From Effrenium voratum (Eukaryota; Sar; Dinophyceae; Suessiales; Symbiodiniaceae): 64,000 bases of DNA. The position numbers were made by a program, and so were the translations under genes. Location of the stretch: the NCBI GenBank assembly GCA_963377175.1, contig CAUJNA010003287.1, forward strand, positions 126,501 to 190,500, written 5' to 3'. The notes beneath the pieces were generated by a model that was given only the letters and a program-made list of their open reading frames with translations, was not told the origin of the DNA and ran no database searches. Within the stretch, counting starts at the first letter, position 1. Each line of letters opens with the position of its first letter. Below, piece by piece: positions 26,202 to 38,429 of the stretch.

Positions 26202-26336
26202 AACTCCGATGGCGCGGGCGGCGGCTTGGCTCCGACTCGCGACTCGCGACTCGCCTTCTGCTCCGCGATCTCCTTGGCCTTCTGCAAACGCTTCTGGGCC
26301 TGCGGATCTGCGGAAGGTTTGGGAAGCTTCCATTTG
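26202..26336 (-). CDS. Putative host exon
   Basis: The frame reads WKLPKPSADPQAQKRLQKAK, then EIAEQKASRESRVGAKPPP. This is a Lys/Glu/Ala helix followed by a proline-rich linker. An acceptor-like TTAAGTAG precedes it and a GTGTCT donor follows. A second frame is also open, but the first has typical charged-helix composition. The repeated CGCGACT trinucleotide phrase is an in-frame duplication. Confidence 0.42.
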
Positions 26337-26734
26337 CTACTTAAGCCTCCCCCAAAAAAAACAAACATGAATGTCCACCAATATAATAGGGTTCCTTTTA
26401 ACCCAACAATGGAAAATAACAACTATTCTTAAGCAAATGGAAGTAAGGCCCCTTTTGAGGTACCTGGCGGCAGGTCCTGAGATGAGTGAGACAGAGTCAT
26501 GTCAGGTGGCGATTAGGAAGTAGGGAGGCAATCAGAAAAGCGTCCCCAAAAAAAACACCCTGAAAAGCAAAGGGGGAGGAAATACGGAGAAGTTTGCTCA
26601 CCGGGAAACAGTCTTTGGCTGCCCATCCAGGGGTGACAGAAAACATGATCCCGAGCCCTCGCAATACTAAATGAATAGATATTAATCAATACAAAACCAA
26701 TATTGACTAATACCAAGCCAAATCCTGAGCCAGC

Positions 26735-27100
26735 AAAACTAATGAGGCCCGAACCAGCCAAAACTTCATGACACCCTTTACTAAAACTACCGCCAAAACA
26801 AACTTTCAAGGGGGTGGTACAGGGAAGCCCCAGGAATGTTTAAGGGGCGAAACTAGCTAAAGACTATGTGCAAAACTAATACTAAACCAGTACTAAGCCA
26901 GTACTAAACTATACTACTAAGCCAAAACTAAGCAGGACTAAATCAATACTTACTCATCCTGAACCAATACTATATAAGTTACTCTTGAGTCAGTGAAATT
27001 AACTGAGGCCCCAACCAGCCAAAACCAATATGACACCCTTTACTAAAACAGACGCCCAAACAAACTTTCAAGGGGGTGGTACAGGGAAGCATGCGAAAGC
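26735..27100. repeat. Direct duplication within a CCAATACTAA-rich region
   Basis: GACACCCTTTACTAAAAC followed by CAAACTTTCAAGGGGGTGG and TACAGGGAAGC occurs at about 26,770 and again at about 27,030. The surrounding 26,660-27,260 is rich in short words such as CCAATACTAA, CCAGTACTAA and GCCAAAACTAA. Confidence 0.7.
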
Positions 27101-27373
27101 TATCAAAAATCATTGTTTCGGGGGAGGAACTAGAGAAATGTCAACTCTCTGCGCTAGTACCTTGGAATACTAAACAAATACTAAATCAAATCCAAGGACC
27201 ACTGTGCCAGCTCAAACCAATACTAAAACAATTTTAAACCAGTACTAAGCAGTACTAAACATGATCTTTTACCTGAGAGGCTTGAGGCCCAACTCTAACC
27301 CCGAATTTGGTTTGGGTTTTCCCCTATTGACCCCCCCCACCCACCCCCGCCCTTTTTTTTAAAGGGGGGCCAC

Positions 27374-27459
27374 TTTGCCACGAGAGCTCGCAGGCCTTCC
27401 TCCGCGTACAAACAATCCTGCCGCTTGCGTGTGTTATAGCACTCGCTGAACCACCACAT
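27374..27459 (-). CDS. Putative host exon
   Basis: The block directly follows the strong acceptor CCCCTTTTTTCTTAG. It reads MWWFSECYNTRKRQDCLYAE, then EGLRALVAK, before a GTGGCC donor. Aromatic, Cys and charged residues make it one of the most protein-like blocks. The ATG is probably internal rather than a start. Confidence 0.55.
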
Positions 27460-27499
27460 CTAAGAAAAAAGGGGTCAGGCTTGGATGGCATCCCATTGG

Positions 27500-27589
27500 T
27501 TTCTCTTGAGCTTCCCGAGGCCATGCGAAGAAAGCTCGAACCAGAGGTTCAACCAGCGTTTCTCATCTTGCTGGTGCGCACGGTTGAAG
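27500..27589 (-). CDS. Putative host exon
   Basis: After the acceptor GGTGTTTTTTGCAG the frame reads FNRAHQQDEKRWLNLWFELS and then SHG. The next exon-like block starts only about 40 bases further on, and no GT lies in a suitable place. Either a GC/GA donor is used, or the intervening piece is handled in another way. The low end is approximate. Confidence 0.5.
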
Positions 27590-27712
27590 CTGCAAAAAAC
27601 ACCAGTTGAGGCACTAGTGGCAAAGGCTGTGTTGGTCTCGTGAAGTCTCAAAGGGGTGTCTCTGTGACTGTGACCTCACGACATTGATGCCCGAAGGAGG
27701 GAAGTAGATGTG

Positions 27713-27820
27713 TGTCCCTTTTTGAGGTACTGTATTCTTTTGTGGGTGTCTGAAAAGGGGAACAAAAGGAAAACCACCAAATGCTGAAGGTTCCTATTCT
27801 GAGACAAACCCAAATGGCAT
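27713..27820 (+). repeat. Interspersed repeat family D copy
   Basis: CCTTTTTGAGGTACTGT, GTGGGTGTCTGAAAAGG, ACAAAAGGAAAACCACCAA and TATTCTGAGACAAACCCAAA follow the family order. Confidence 0.6.
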
Positions 27821-28398
27821 TTGTTGATTTTCAAGGAGGCGCTGCGAGATGTTCACAGAAGAATCGATTCAACAGCCCACCCCCCTCTCCCCCCCCCCCT
27901 CTCCCGGCTCCAAGGCAACCCCCCGTTCCCAGCGCGTCATGAAAAAAAAAACGTCATGAAAAAAAACGGTTTGAGCTTTGGGCTTTCTGGGTGCCCTATG
28001 TTCCTCCACGGGAAGCTCACCATGGGTCAAGATCCAAAGGGTGTTTAAAACAACCCAAACCTTGGGATCCACATGCATTGCACAATTCCCCTTAAACACA
28101 TCACCAGCAAAACTCACCATTCACATCGGGCCAAAAACATGCGATGTTTCCCAAAAACGGAACTTTGCCTCCTGGATGTTTGACTGTGTCCCCGCGCCCT
28201 CGACGCCCCGACTGAACTGAGATCCCAGGCAAAAACATCCCCTGCCCATGCAGGAGCCGGGGCTGCAACCCACAAAGCCCTCAGAGCGAGAGCAGGGGGC
28301 CTCTCAACTAACCAGTGCGGCCAGAAAGGGATCTATGCACGAGTCCAGTTTCGAAACCACGGCTATGGTGTTGGCGTGAAACTGAACAGGACACAGAC

Positions 28399-28579
28399 CT
28401 TGGCACCTTCGGAGCTGCATAATTTTAAGGCCGCCATGATTCCAGGGATGGACCCGTTCTTGCTGGACATTTTTTCAGTTTCCGCGTGCTTCAAGACGGC
28501 TGCAGCATTTGCAGCTTCGCTGTGTCCCTTGTAGACGGGGGGCGGACCGATTGGTTTCAGAATCAAAAGCGCATGGCCC
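28399..28579 (-). CDS. Putative host exon
   Basis: The frame reads LKPIGPPPVYKGHSEAANAA, then AVLKHAETEKMSSKNGSIPG, then IMAALKLCSSEGAK, ending before the donor GTCTGT. The acceptor is probably GGGATGTGAG. At about 180 bp it is the longest well-supported block. The family is unknown. Confidence 0.55.
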
Positions 28580-29784
28580 CTCACATCCCTAACTGCCCCA
28601 TGCAGTCTTCATCAAACACAAGCAGCGGTCATGGCAAAATACAGAACTTGATTTTCCCCAGTACACTTTTTGACGCTTTGCAGGGCTCCTTGCCTCAACG
28701 CTCTGCAGAGGATGCACTGATGACATGCTGAGACACATGGCCCAAGCCGCGGGTGCGATAACGCGCACGTTGTAGCCTGAGGATGTGTGACCATGGCTGC
28801 GGCGCAGGCCAGGCGGGCTCCCGCATCTACCGCGGCCAGCACGACCCTCGTCCGACACCCGGGATCCCCAAGTTTTGGGCTGCCGCGCATCGTCTGCCGC
28901 CGCCCGCTGACCTCGCGAAATCAGTTGGGCATCAGTACTGGGCATTCACATGCAAACAGGCGCGCGCAAGTTGATTCATCGCTTGCATATCGGCATCTAC
29001 CTAACGGCTGCCAACTTGTAGGATCTTGTAGGCGAGCGCTATTTCAGAGCAGCGCTGACTCACGCAAGCTACGCGACTCACATCTGTGCTATCACGCGCA
29101 GCCCACGGCTCGAGTGGACAAGGGCGGCGAGCGCTTGCGTGCAGGAATGCGAGCGAAAGACTTGGCGACGCGCAAGGATCCGCCCCCGCGCGTGGGCGCA
29201 GCAAGCCTCATAAGGAAAACCAGACTCGCGTTTCATGCTTGTGTCCTCACATGCCTTAGGTGGAAGCTTCTCAGCATGGACCGCGCGGCTTCGCACGCGG
29301 CCACTTAGACGCGGCGATGCGCAGCGTGAAGCTCATAAGGCATGAAGCTTTCCCTGCAACATCCCACCGGGCCATCAACGGGTGTCTTTTGCAGCGCGCC
29401 AGCCTGAACGCGCTGCGCTGGTTAAGAACCGCCCTTTGCAATCTTAAGCTCAGGGTGGGGGCCGTGCAGTCACAACAGGCACGATCGACCGCCGAAAACG
29501 GCATCAGCGCTCTGCTGCGCACTGAGTTCATGCTATTACGTCCAGCATTTCTCGCAGCAACCAAACACGTGACAATGCACCCAGCCAGTCAGTTGCCCTC
29601 TTGAGCGTAAATTACGCAGAATCTCTGGTCCCTGCTTGTCTGTCTGTCTGTCTGGCGTCTTGCTGCCTGCCTGCCTGTTTCTGAAAAGCCGGACTGGGCA
29701 TGACCCATGATTGTGTTTTTGGGAATATTGCACTGCGGCTTTAACACAATGCTTTTTGTAGAAGTCTTAACGCATGACAAACAG

Positions 29785-29883
29785 AAAGAAAGAAAGAAAG
29801 AAAGACAGAAAGAAAGAATTAAAGATAAAAAGAAACAAAGAAAGGAGGCAGGCAGGTAGGTAGGTAGGTAGGTGGGCGCAGGC

Positions 29884-29975
<92 letters not shown>

Positions 29976-30075
29976 ACAGGCAAAAAGGCAGATCGGCAGA
30001 CAAACAATCAAACAGAAATGGAGACTGAGACGGAAACAGAGATGAGGATGAAGACAACGCAGACAAACGAGACGC

Positions 30076-30106
<31 letters not shown>

Positions 30107-30110
30107 GGTG
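29785..30110. repeat. (AAAG)n, (GGCA)n and (GA)n arrays
   Basis: An AAAG array runs at about 29,785-29,815, a pure GGCA array of more than 20 units at about 29,881-29,975, and a GA array near 30,080-30,105. Confidence 0.9.
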
Positions 30111-30954
30111 GAGTACGAAAGAAAAACATAGACAAAGTGGGGGAGGGAGAGCGACAGAGACCACGTGACACGGAAAAGAAGCGATACAATGACAAACAGG
30201 CATCTGGCACAAGCACATTTAAGCCAATACTGCAGATACATTACTGACGCTTTCGTGCTTCACTGTTCTTTTTGTCAATCATGATGGTGTTTTTTTTCTG
30301 GTCGGGCCCACCTGCACCGCTGTACTGGACTGCCCCACATGGTCATTGCTGCGGACAACTTATATGTCCAATGCATTCCTGGCTCCTTCACGACGTATCT
30401 CCTGATCATGATGGTCCTCTTTCCAGGTCCGCCTCTACTACCTGCACTTGCTTCTTGCTGCATATAGGCCATTACTGACGGTACATCACCGTCGCTTTCC
30501 TGCTTCACTATAAGGCTTCCCAACCATTATGTAGCTCTTTTGTCAGGTCCAATTCTACTTGTGCTTGCTGCACTCTGCGATTGACCCAGACTCTCTTTCG
30601 TGGAGTGCTCTGCATGGTCATTGCTCCGACAATTTCTGGTTCATGATGGTGCTCTCCGGAACCACCTCTACATGTTCTGGCTCTTCGTGCGTTTGCCCCT
30701 GGCTGCTAACAACGGCGCATTACCAACGCATTCCGGCGTCACTCTGACTTTCGCCGATCATGATGGCTCTTTGGCCTCAGTCCTCCACAAGCACGCCGCG
30801 GGAGCAGGGGGACGGGTGGTTTTAAGGCAGCGAGGAATTTCGCCCTGGACTAGCTGCTTCCCCCCCCCCCAAGGAGCGCGCGTGCTGCTGCCTTGTCGCC
30901 TTCTTACTGGGTGGCTTTTTGCCGAAAAAAAACACAGACAGACAGAGACGGAGA

Positions 30955-31045
30955 CAGAGCGAGAGAGAGAGAGAGAGAGTGTGTTACAGAGCGAGAGAGA
31001 AAGAGAGAGAGAGAAAGATAGCGGGAGAGAGAGAGAGAGAGACAG
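30955..31045. repeat. (GA)n low-complexity tract
   Basis: Interrupted GAGAGA runs flanked by CAGACAGA. Confidence 0.9.
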
Positions 31046-31245
31046 ACAACACAGGCATACCCACAGACACAAACGGAGAGAGGAGGGGGTGGCCACTTGT
31101 TTCTCGCTTGCCCAATGATCTGGAAACAGCAACTGAGCACGCACATGTCTACCCCAAGACATGTAACGAAAAGGCGGGCTCACCTATTCATGCTCTGCCT
31201 ATCATATATTTTCGTCAGCCCGAAGCGGTCAACAGCCCTTGTGGC

Positions 31246-31345
31246 ACACCTCACTTCCTGAGTGGATTGGCCCAAAGGTCCAAGCACTTTGGTTGCTGAA
31301 AAAACGTCGACACCCCAAAAGTTTGACATCCACAGCAAGCTTCAA
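31246..31345 (+). repeat. Interspersed repeat family B copy
   Basis: CTCACTTCCTGAGTGGATTG GCCCAAA, then CACTTTGGTTGC, then TTTGACATCCACAGCAAGC and CAAGCCCTGGGC. The order matches copies near 39,812 and 860. Confidence 0.55.
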
Positions 31346-33624
31346 GCCCTGGGCAGATTTCCGTTGCCACGTCAAGTAAGCGAGACCGCTGGATTTTGTA
31401 CGGGAAAAGAATCGGCACTCTTTCTTGCTAGTGGGGAAACCCAGCAACAAAAAAGGGCACTGGAGATCTGACCCCTGGCTTCACGGCCCGGAAGCACGAA
31501 CCCAAAAAGCTCGTGGAGCTTTGCAGGATTAGACCTTACAGCCCTCAAAACAGAGGCTGCGTGTCTCACTGTCTGCGTGGATTCTCAACCTTTGCCCAGT
31601 TCGCGATAATACTGGCAGGTCTGCGCAACCAAACGGGCCGGGAAATAAAAGTCTTGAAACCTTGACAAAACATGGGACGAACATGGGAAACCAAACTGCC
31701 TAAAAGTTTAACTTTTAGTGGGTCAAATGGAAACCCCAACTAAACGCTAAAAGGCTAAGAAGCTAAGGGGATGGCTGGGAGTCATCAAGCGAAGTCCAAA
31801 GGTGGGTTTTGGACACTGTCTGCGACTGCTGCTTCACCTGAGGAGAGCCCCCCCCATGGGAGCAAATCCCGGAAGGTTTGCCATGGGACAAAACAAGGTC
31901 ACCATGTTGTCGGTTGAGCGTCCACCTTTGGGCCATTTTGTTGGTTGTGACGAGAAACAAAAACCGGGACCCCTCATTTGACAGAAGCCCAAATGGACCA
32001 AGGTCCTCATTGGAGGTGTGGGACACGCATCAAGTCCAAGTTGAGAGCGCCTGCGCAAAAGACACAGACTCGCGGTGCATAGATGCCTCGGCCAACAAGG
32101 CTAACGCTGGCTTAGTCCCAGGGATGCCCGAAAATACGTTGCTTCTCCGCTGAAAGGCCCCTTGGTATCGAAAGGTCGAATTCGGACTTTTGCTGCGGGT
32201 TTCTCCGGGCCTCTTCCTTTGACCCACATACACAGAAGAAAAACAACATCGATGCTCTGATCCTGTTTCATATTTAGTCAACCCTAAAATACGTAACATC
32301 GCTTTGGAGACATCCGTTTGTGGGTGAAACCTTCTTCCATGCCCGAATCGGTCGGTTTGGCAAAGTGCGAAGCAGAGGAGACCGAATTGCAGCGACCAGC
32401 CCCTTGAAAACCTGCCAGCTTCTTGGAGTCCCCAAAATGGATTCGGTTCCCTGAGGAGTTTCCTGACCAATACCAATCTCCAAACACACGAGCTCTTGGC
32501 ATTTCAGGATCTCTCCATTTCCCGGCGTACTCAAGGCATGTTCGTTGCCAAGAGCAAGTTGTCGTGACCTGGCATATAACCCACCTCTGAGTTAGCCTTG
32601 CTGGTAGGGGGTTGTAACACAAGTGGCTGGCCAAAAACCAACTTGGCCAAAGATCCAGGTGGGTTGAATAGCGCTGACACGGGATCTAAGTAGAACCCGT
32701 CCTTCTTTTGGGGGTGGGGGCCTGTCCCAAAAGGTCCGAATCCCCACCAAAAAGGGCACGCTTCCAAGGCCCCTTCAAGCAAAGAGGTGGATAAGGAATA
32801 CAACCATCTTTATGCTCCATGAGAACCAAGGATTCAATACATAATTGCTCCTACCAGTCCACGGCTTGTCCTTCTGAATGTTCTGGTTGGTTACAGCAAG
32901 AACGGCTCCATGCAAAACATATTTTCCATGCGGAGGGGGCCTCAATCAGGCAGAACATGAGGCCGGGAATGGAATCGCTGATGTTCAGGGTACATGGGAA
33001 GCCCAGAAAATAAGGGACACCAGGCCCATACACTGCTGGGGTCCTTATTCAGAAACACCTCCTTGCATGTAGAACTTCACGAAAACAGTCAACATGGGGA
33101 AGAAAAACACAAGTTGGAACAAACAAAGCAACACGAAGCAACGCAAAACACAGGCAAACCAAAACCAACACCAACCAAACAGCAAGCCGAACCAAAGCAA
33201 ACCTTCCACGTTCGGCTTCGCCGAGATGCTTCAAACAAAAAAAACGGGATCCTCGGATCCGCTTCATCTGGGCTCCCGAGCCCAAGCGGCAAAGGACACC
33301 TCGGTCCGGATATGTCACCCTGGGTGGGGTCGGGTCGATGGGAAAGGTCCAGCGGAAGTGGAAGGGTCGATGTCGCAATCAAGACACGGAGAAATGTCCA
33401 AAGGTTTTTCGCCAGAGGTAACATACAAAGTTGTCTTGCCAATTGGTTGAGCCAGAACCATGGGAAGGCAATACAAGGGCGGAGGTACGCTGCGGTTTTC
33501 TGGCAGGTCCATTAAAAAACCTTAACCCAGGTTTTGAGTGTGGCTCAATTGACGAATGGGAAACCTGAAAGGCGGTGGTTCACCAAAAAAAAACGAAACC
33601 CTGGGACACGGGGATTGGCTGAAA

Positions 33625-33690
33625 GGTGGGTCGATTCGCTTCGGTTGCAGGTGACAGATCTCGCCGAGGTTCTCCAAGTAGATGTTGGAC
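33625..33690 (-). CDS. Possible host exon
   Basis: The minus strand reads IYLENLGEICHLQPKRIDPP. The Cys/Tyr-containing frame is protein-like, but neither splice site is clear, and a plus-strand GTGACA donor-like site lies inside. Confidence 0.28.
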
Positions 33691-36081
33691 CCTCGTTTTG
33701 GTTGGTATCTGAAAGGGCAGCCAAAAGAAAACCCTTGCCATTTTGCCTCGTGCCAAAAGTGCCGCCGGGATCTCCACTTTAGACGATACAACTTGGCAGC
33801 TTATTTTGACAGCCCCCTATAATTATGCTGTATAATCATACTGATTCAAAGCCGCCTTGCAACTTGGTCCAGTTTAAACGGGGGACATAGAAAATATGAT
33901 GGTCTGATCCGGTTTCAAATTTAGTCCACCTGGACCCTTAAAATACCTTCAAAGGGGGATATTGTCCCACACTGGGGGTGAATTCCCTTTTGTCTGGGTA
34001 GTTTAAGGGTCAGGTGCCCTAAAATATGAGAAATAGTCTTGCATGAGATCATCGGAAGGGCCATATGCCCCTCTGGCTCCAATTCATTGTTTACAGGGAA
34101 AACTTCCTGTCAGCTTCCATCTCTGATTGTGGCAGAAAACAGGCACCTACATGTCAAACCCCTAAACCAAGGCAACAACTACACAGCTCAAAAGCAAAAA
34201 CAAAGACGAAAAACCAACTGCCAAATGCCAAGTCGCAAGGGCTGCCGCCACTAGCCGATGCCTGCCAATGCCGAAAACAGAAACACAGTTTACATGGGTG
34301 TGTCGCAAAAGTGAAGAGCACAGATAGCCAGCTTGCTTTTGGCTTCACAGAAAAAAGGTCCAAAAAGGGTCCCCAGTTGGAGAAACCCCCCACATGATGG
34401 TTGGGGCTGAGGTGCTCAATGTCATCTGCTGTGCTGACTGCTGTACTAAGTTTGACGGGGATGGACATGGACTGTTGCTCACATGATGCGATGGACAAAG
34501 AACTTTCTGAGCAAGAAACAGTTCTTGTCTTCTTGCTCTCGCCCTTTGCTTGAACAAAACCGTAATTTGAGGAACCCCCCCATGCCAACTGCAGCCATGT
34601 GCTGCTTTGACTGGAGGGAAAGCCAAAGCAGCGCGGGAAGTCAGCCACGAGAAGTTCAAGATGGCTCTTCTCTGCAACACTTCGAAAGCGCAATAGCAAA
34701 ATCGACTCTAACCTGCCCAAAGCACCTGGAAATGACAGATGATCTCTACTTTGGCCGTCTGACAGTACGCCCCTCCGGATGAATCAACCTGTTGGATTGG
34801 GGAGGTGTTTCCTTTCCAGCAATCACTGATCACCTTTTTGGGGCCACGAAAAGTGGTCCGTTTTGAACCACAAAAGGTCCTTAAAGGTCGCTTCGCTTTG
34901 GACAAGTGAGCCGAGGCAGCGGGTAAGCGAGAGTGGGTCATGGGGCCGTGGGGTTGTCTCAAAATGAGCGGACAATCACGGTTTTCCTGTTGGAATTCTG
35001 TTAAAACTGGAAAAAAAGAGGTTCCCTCAAAAAAAGCACACACACACACAAGTAGTTATCATAGGGGGGTACTTCAAAAACCACAGTCGTGATTAACAGT
35101 CGTAAACTATCAGTAGTAGTTACTTAGCCTCGTACATTTCATGGAACAAGAAAACAGGAAGACCCCGTCTACCGAGTTCCTTCCCTTGTTGTTTCGTCCT
35201 TGTCTTCGGAGTAACCCAAGTTCAAAGACGGACACATGCGGCGGGATCCATGTTGTTTGTACCCTCTACCTTGGAGGCCTGCGTGGTTTGCAGGTTGTGC
35301 TTGGAAAGGCAAAGGAGACCAACGCTGGCAGCGACCGTTTGACCCATCGACTTTGGTTCTAACACTGATATAAACCTCTTAACATCGACTTAACATCGAC
35401 TATAAAGGTCGATATGGGCTTTACTATGACCCAATTGAACTAGCCTAGATAGCCATTCTGCGATCGCCTTTTTATCCAGCCCAACATGACCATGGTGTCC
35501 CTTCAAAAAAAACAAAACAAGGTGCCAAGTCCAACACAAATAGCCCATCGGCTGCCCAGGCGCCTCGAGTTTCTCCCCATGAAAGTTGGTGTCTGTTTAC
35601 CTGTAGCATCTGACCAAGGCGTGACATCTGCACAAAATAGAAGCCAAGCTGTGCTGTCTACACAAATTGAACAAAATGCAAGGACGTTTGTTGGACTTGA
35701 TAAGTCTGTGTGTCGGAGGATGTCCCACCATCGGACCTGTGTGCAAGATTCAACTCTGTTTGTCCAGAGAGCGCTTGCCTTCGCAAGCTGTCCTTGTACT
35801 TTCCGTTGTGTACTCAAGGGAAGAAACGGCCCTGTCCTTATGCTTTCCTTTTCTGGATAGTCTTGAATTGAACATCTGGGCCAATGATTGAGTTCCTTGC
35901 GGTGTGATGTTCAAGGAGGACAAATCTTCAGACACCCAGCCCTGCGACTTTGAGTACTCACCAGCAAGCAAAAAATTGGATTACATCAACAACTCAATCG
36001 TATCACTCAAACAACCACAGGCTCTGAGAATGCCCCTTCTATCGCCTTGGGTCGCAAGCCCCCCGCTTTTGTTTGTCTTGC
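33691..36081. other. Host DNA without a clear gene
   Basis: No exon with two splice signals was found. A family D fragment lies near 33,705-33,745 and a short (AC)n near 35,038-35,050. Confidence 0.4.
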
Positions 36082-36137
36082 CTCCATCCGCGTGTCGGCG
36101 CCATGCTCGCCATCCGCTCAGTCTGGCAAGGAGTTGC
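36082..36137 (-). CDS. Putative host exon with GC donor
   Basis: The block lies between the acceptor CTGAGGGTCACAG and AG-GCAAGAC, the classic GC-donor context. It reads QLLARLSGWRAWRRHADGG. A short Arg/Trp-rich helix is typical for this series. Confidence 0.48.
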
Positions 36138-37566
36138 CTGTGACCCTCAGGCCTGGGTTGCCAGTGCGCCGTCCTTTTCAAGAATTCAGCCGGGCGACAG
36201 TGCGACAGTCAGACGTAACGGGATGAAGCCGCGCTGGTCTCCTGATCTTGGACATTCGAGTGTTTTGGTGATGGTGGGATGGTGGAAAAGTTCGAATGCC
36301 GGCCGTCCAAAACGCAAGAGCAAATCTGCCACGGATGTCGCGGAACTGACTTTGGAGTATGTCATGAGGTTCATCTTGACCAAATGCTGCGCAAAGTTGG
36401 CAAATTGCATCTCAAGCACCTACATGAACTGCCAAGCCAAGCCTTGGTTTGCCAAAATGTCGTTTGCAGCTCTGCCCCCTAGACAGAACCAACAAGCCCA
36501 CGGTACCTTTGTAGCCCCAATCACTGCTCCACTCAATGGATGTCATGGGAGTGGAAGACATAGAGGAAAGATGTGTCCACATCTTGACAAGCGTCACTCA
36601 TCTGGACCAACAAAATTTCGTTCCGATTCTGTTATATATTTAGCCTGCCCTTTTCTAGTACATGAAACTCAAACAGACAGAACACCATTTGGGCATGCAT
36701 TTTAATTAGGGACCCTCTGGAAAAAGATCATCTAGGGGAGAGACTTCAACTCATTAAAAGTCACGGCCATTTCTAGTGGAAAACCCCCCTTTCTAAGAGG
36801 GGTGGCCAACTTTTTGAAGTTCCTCCCGTGGAATTCACGCGGCAAAAAAAAAAAAGAGGCCATGGGCCTTTGGGCGTCTGATCGCCGAATTGGACACGGC
36901 AAAATCAAGCAGCTAACCCTCAGTTGGGCGATTTGTATTGGTTTGGATTTGAAGGGGTCCCGGGTTGTTAAGATTGGTGGTTTGCGGCCCGGGTGGTTTG
37001 GGGATTTGGACTTGGATTTGAACGGGTCCCTGGTTCTGGTGGGTAGAAGCCTCTCCATTTCACCACACCACCGAATCGGCTCCAAAGCACCAGTTAGAGG
37101 GAAGCTGAAATCAAGGGACAATTCGATTCTGGAGGACAACATCAAATGTGAACAGAAAAAACAGAACATTTTAGATAGACAAAAAAAACACTATTTTATT
37201 ATGACATGTTTAAAAAGAACAAACAGCACCATTCAAGAGGACCGCTCCTTTGATTAAATGAGTCATGACCCCTTTCTGGATTGCTCCCGGGAAATTTGCA
37301 TTGGGACGAAATGACTTTTCGGACCTTCCCAAAACATGAAGAAACCTGCCAAGTTGTTCAAGTGTGCCAACCTATTCAGTAATATAAACATGTCCAGTGA
37401 TAGATTCCCTTTAAAACCAGGGGAAACTCAACCATATTCCTCACTCCCTGAGTGGATTGGCTGAAAAAGAAACAAAACTTGGCGTGTGCCACTTAGTTTT
37501 TGGTCACCCCCCCAAAAAAAAACGAACTTGGTGTTTGCCACTTGTTCTTGGTTCTCCCCCCTAATA

Positions 37567-37609
37567 TGTGTATATATATATATATATATGTACATATGTA
37601 TATATATAA
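37567..37609. repeat. (TA)n microsatellite
   Basis: TATATA array with ATGTACATATG interruption. Confidence 0.9.
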
Positions 37610-37639
37610 ATAACGTCCACCAACTTAGGAGGTGAGAAA

Positions 37640-37762
37640 CTCTTCAAGCGAACAGGCGGTGGATGACAGGCACATGGACTCCTTGATGCATGAGGCCACC
37701 CGCTGGGCCAGGGAGATGCAGGCGATACGCCTGGCCGTGGCGTCCATTCGCTTCTTCGTCCA
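37640..37762 (-). CDS. Putative host exon (strand ambiguous)
   Basis: On the minus strand, after CTCATGTTTTTCCCAG, the frame reads WTKKRMDATARRIACISLAQ, then RVASCIKESMCLSSTACSLE. On the plus strand the same bases read DDRHMDSLMHEATRWAREMQ after CCACCAACTTAG. Both are protein-like. The minus strand is favoured by its stronger acceptor and by the neighbouring blocks. Confidence 0.42.
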
Positions 37763-38000
37763 CTGGGAAAAACATGAGGAAAATATGGCTCTGGGTCAAA
37801 AATAGGGTAACCCCAAAATTGGAATCATGGTAAATGGAAACATGGACCAAAACCTGAAAGATGAGGAAATACCGTGGATGGACGAAATCCATTTCGCACC
37901 ACTTGGAAACCATGGTTGAAACCGTCGTTTGTTGGTATCTACAGGGGAATCATCATTGTAGGGTTTCTTAGGTGGTGCAGGATTGCGCCCATCCACAGTA

Positions 38001-38060
38001 TGTCCAGTGATAGATCCCTCTAAAACCAGGCGAAATCAAAAAACAAGTGGAAGGTGGGTG
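38001..38060 (+). repeat. Interspersed repeat family C copy
   Basis: TATGTCCAGTGATAGATCCC, TCTAAAACCAGGCGAAAT and AAGTGGAAGG follow the family order. Confidence 0.5.
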
Positions 38061-38084
38061 TCTTTTCTTGCTGGTTTGCGAGAG

Positions 38085-38160
38085 GCAGGGAATGAGAAAG
38101 GAAATGACCACACATAAACCATCCAACGGGTGGTTTCGTTTCTTCAGGAATCCCCCAGAC
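38085..38160 (+). repeat. Interspersed repeat family E copy
   Basis: AGGGAATGAGAAAGGAAATG, then ATAAACCATCCAACGGGTGG, then TTTC and AATCCCCC. Copies lie also near 44,012 and 48,163. Confidence 0.5.
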
Positions 38161-38208
38161 GATAAGTTGGTTTTAGTCCTTCCGATTCCCCCAAGGTGCC
38201 ATTTTGGT

Positions 38209-38318
38209 TAGGTCCCCCAGTAGAGAGGTTAGAATAAGGGTACCCTTTTTTCTGTAGTCTATTTTAGTAGGGGAACCCTCCCAACCAAAAAAGGGAGAGA
38301 AGGGCACAGGGGGACCTG
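38209..38318. mobile_element. MITE-like element, copy 3
   Basis: The left end is TA-GGTCCCCCAGTAG and the right end is GGGGGACCTG, so the right TA is mutated to TG and part of the right inverted repeat is lost. The core GTAGTCTATTTTAGTAGGGG is intact. Confidence 0.7.
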
Positions 38319-38338
38319 GTTGGTGCAAGTTCTCAAGC

Positions 38339-38429
38339 CATGGCCTGGGCTGGCAGCTGGTAGCTGATTCGATCGGGGAAGCCATAGAACTCGAGGAAAA
38401 ACATTCCCGACGGGCGGATTCCCCACCGG
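38339..38429 (-). CDS. Putative host exon
   Basis: The minus strand reads MFFLEFYGFPDRISYQLPAQ followed by AM, then GCTTGA as a possible GC donor. A likely acceptor is GGTTGAAG. The Phe/Tyr-rich text is distinctive and very protein-like. Confidence 0.45.

Larger units (their letters stand above)
28580..33620. other. Host DNA, GC-rich islet and low-complexity repeats
   Basis: The GC-rich part at 28,740-29,600 has several open frames on both strands (for example minus-strand VVLAAVDAGARLACAAAMVT), but none has clear splice signals. The rest is simple repeat, family B sequence and apparently non-coding DNA. Confidence 0.4.

Noticed and set aside
28787..29308. 173-codon GC-rich ORF on the plus strand
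   Set aside because: Overlapping open frames on both strands in a GC-rich islet, no domain, no splice or start context. It was left as an uncalled GC-rich segment.
29589..30241. 209-codon ORF with Cys-Leu-Pro-Ala repeats
   Set aside because: It translates a GGCA tetranucleotide array and flanking GA/AAAG repeats.
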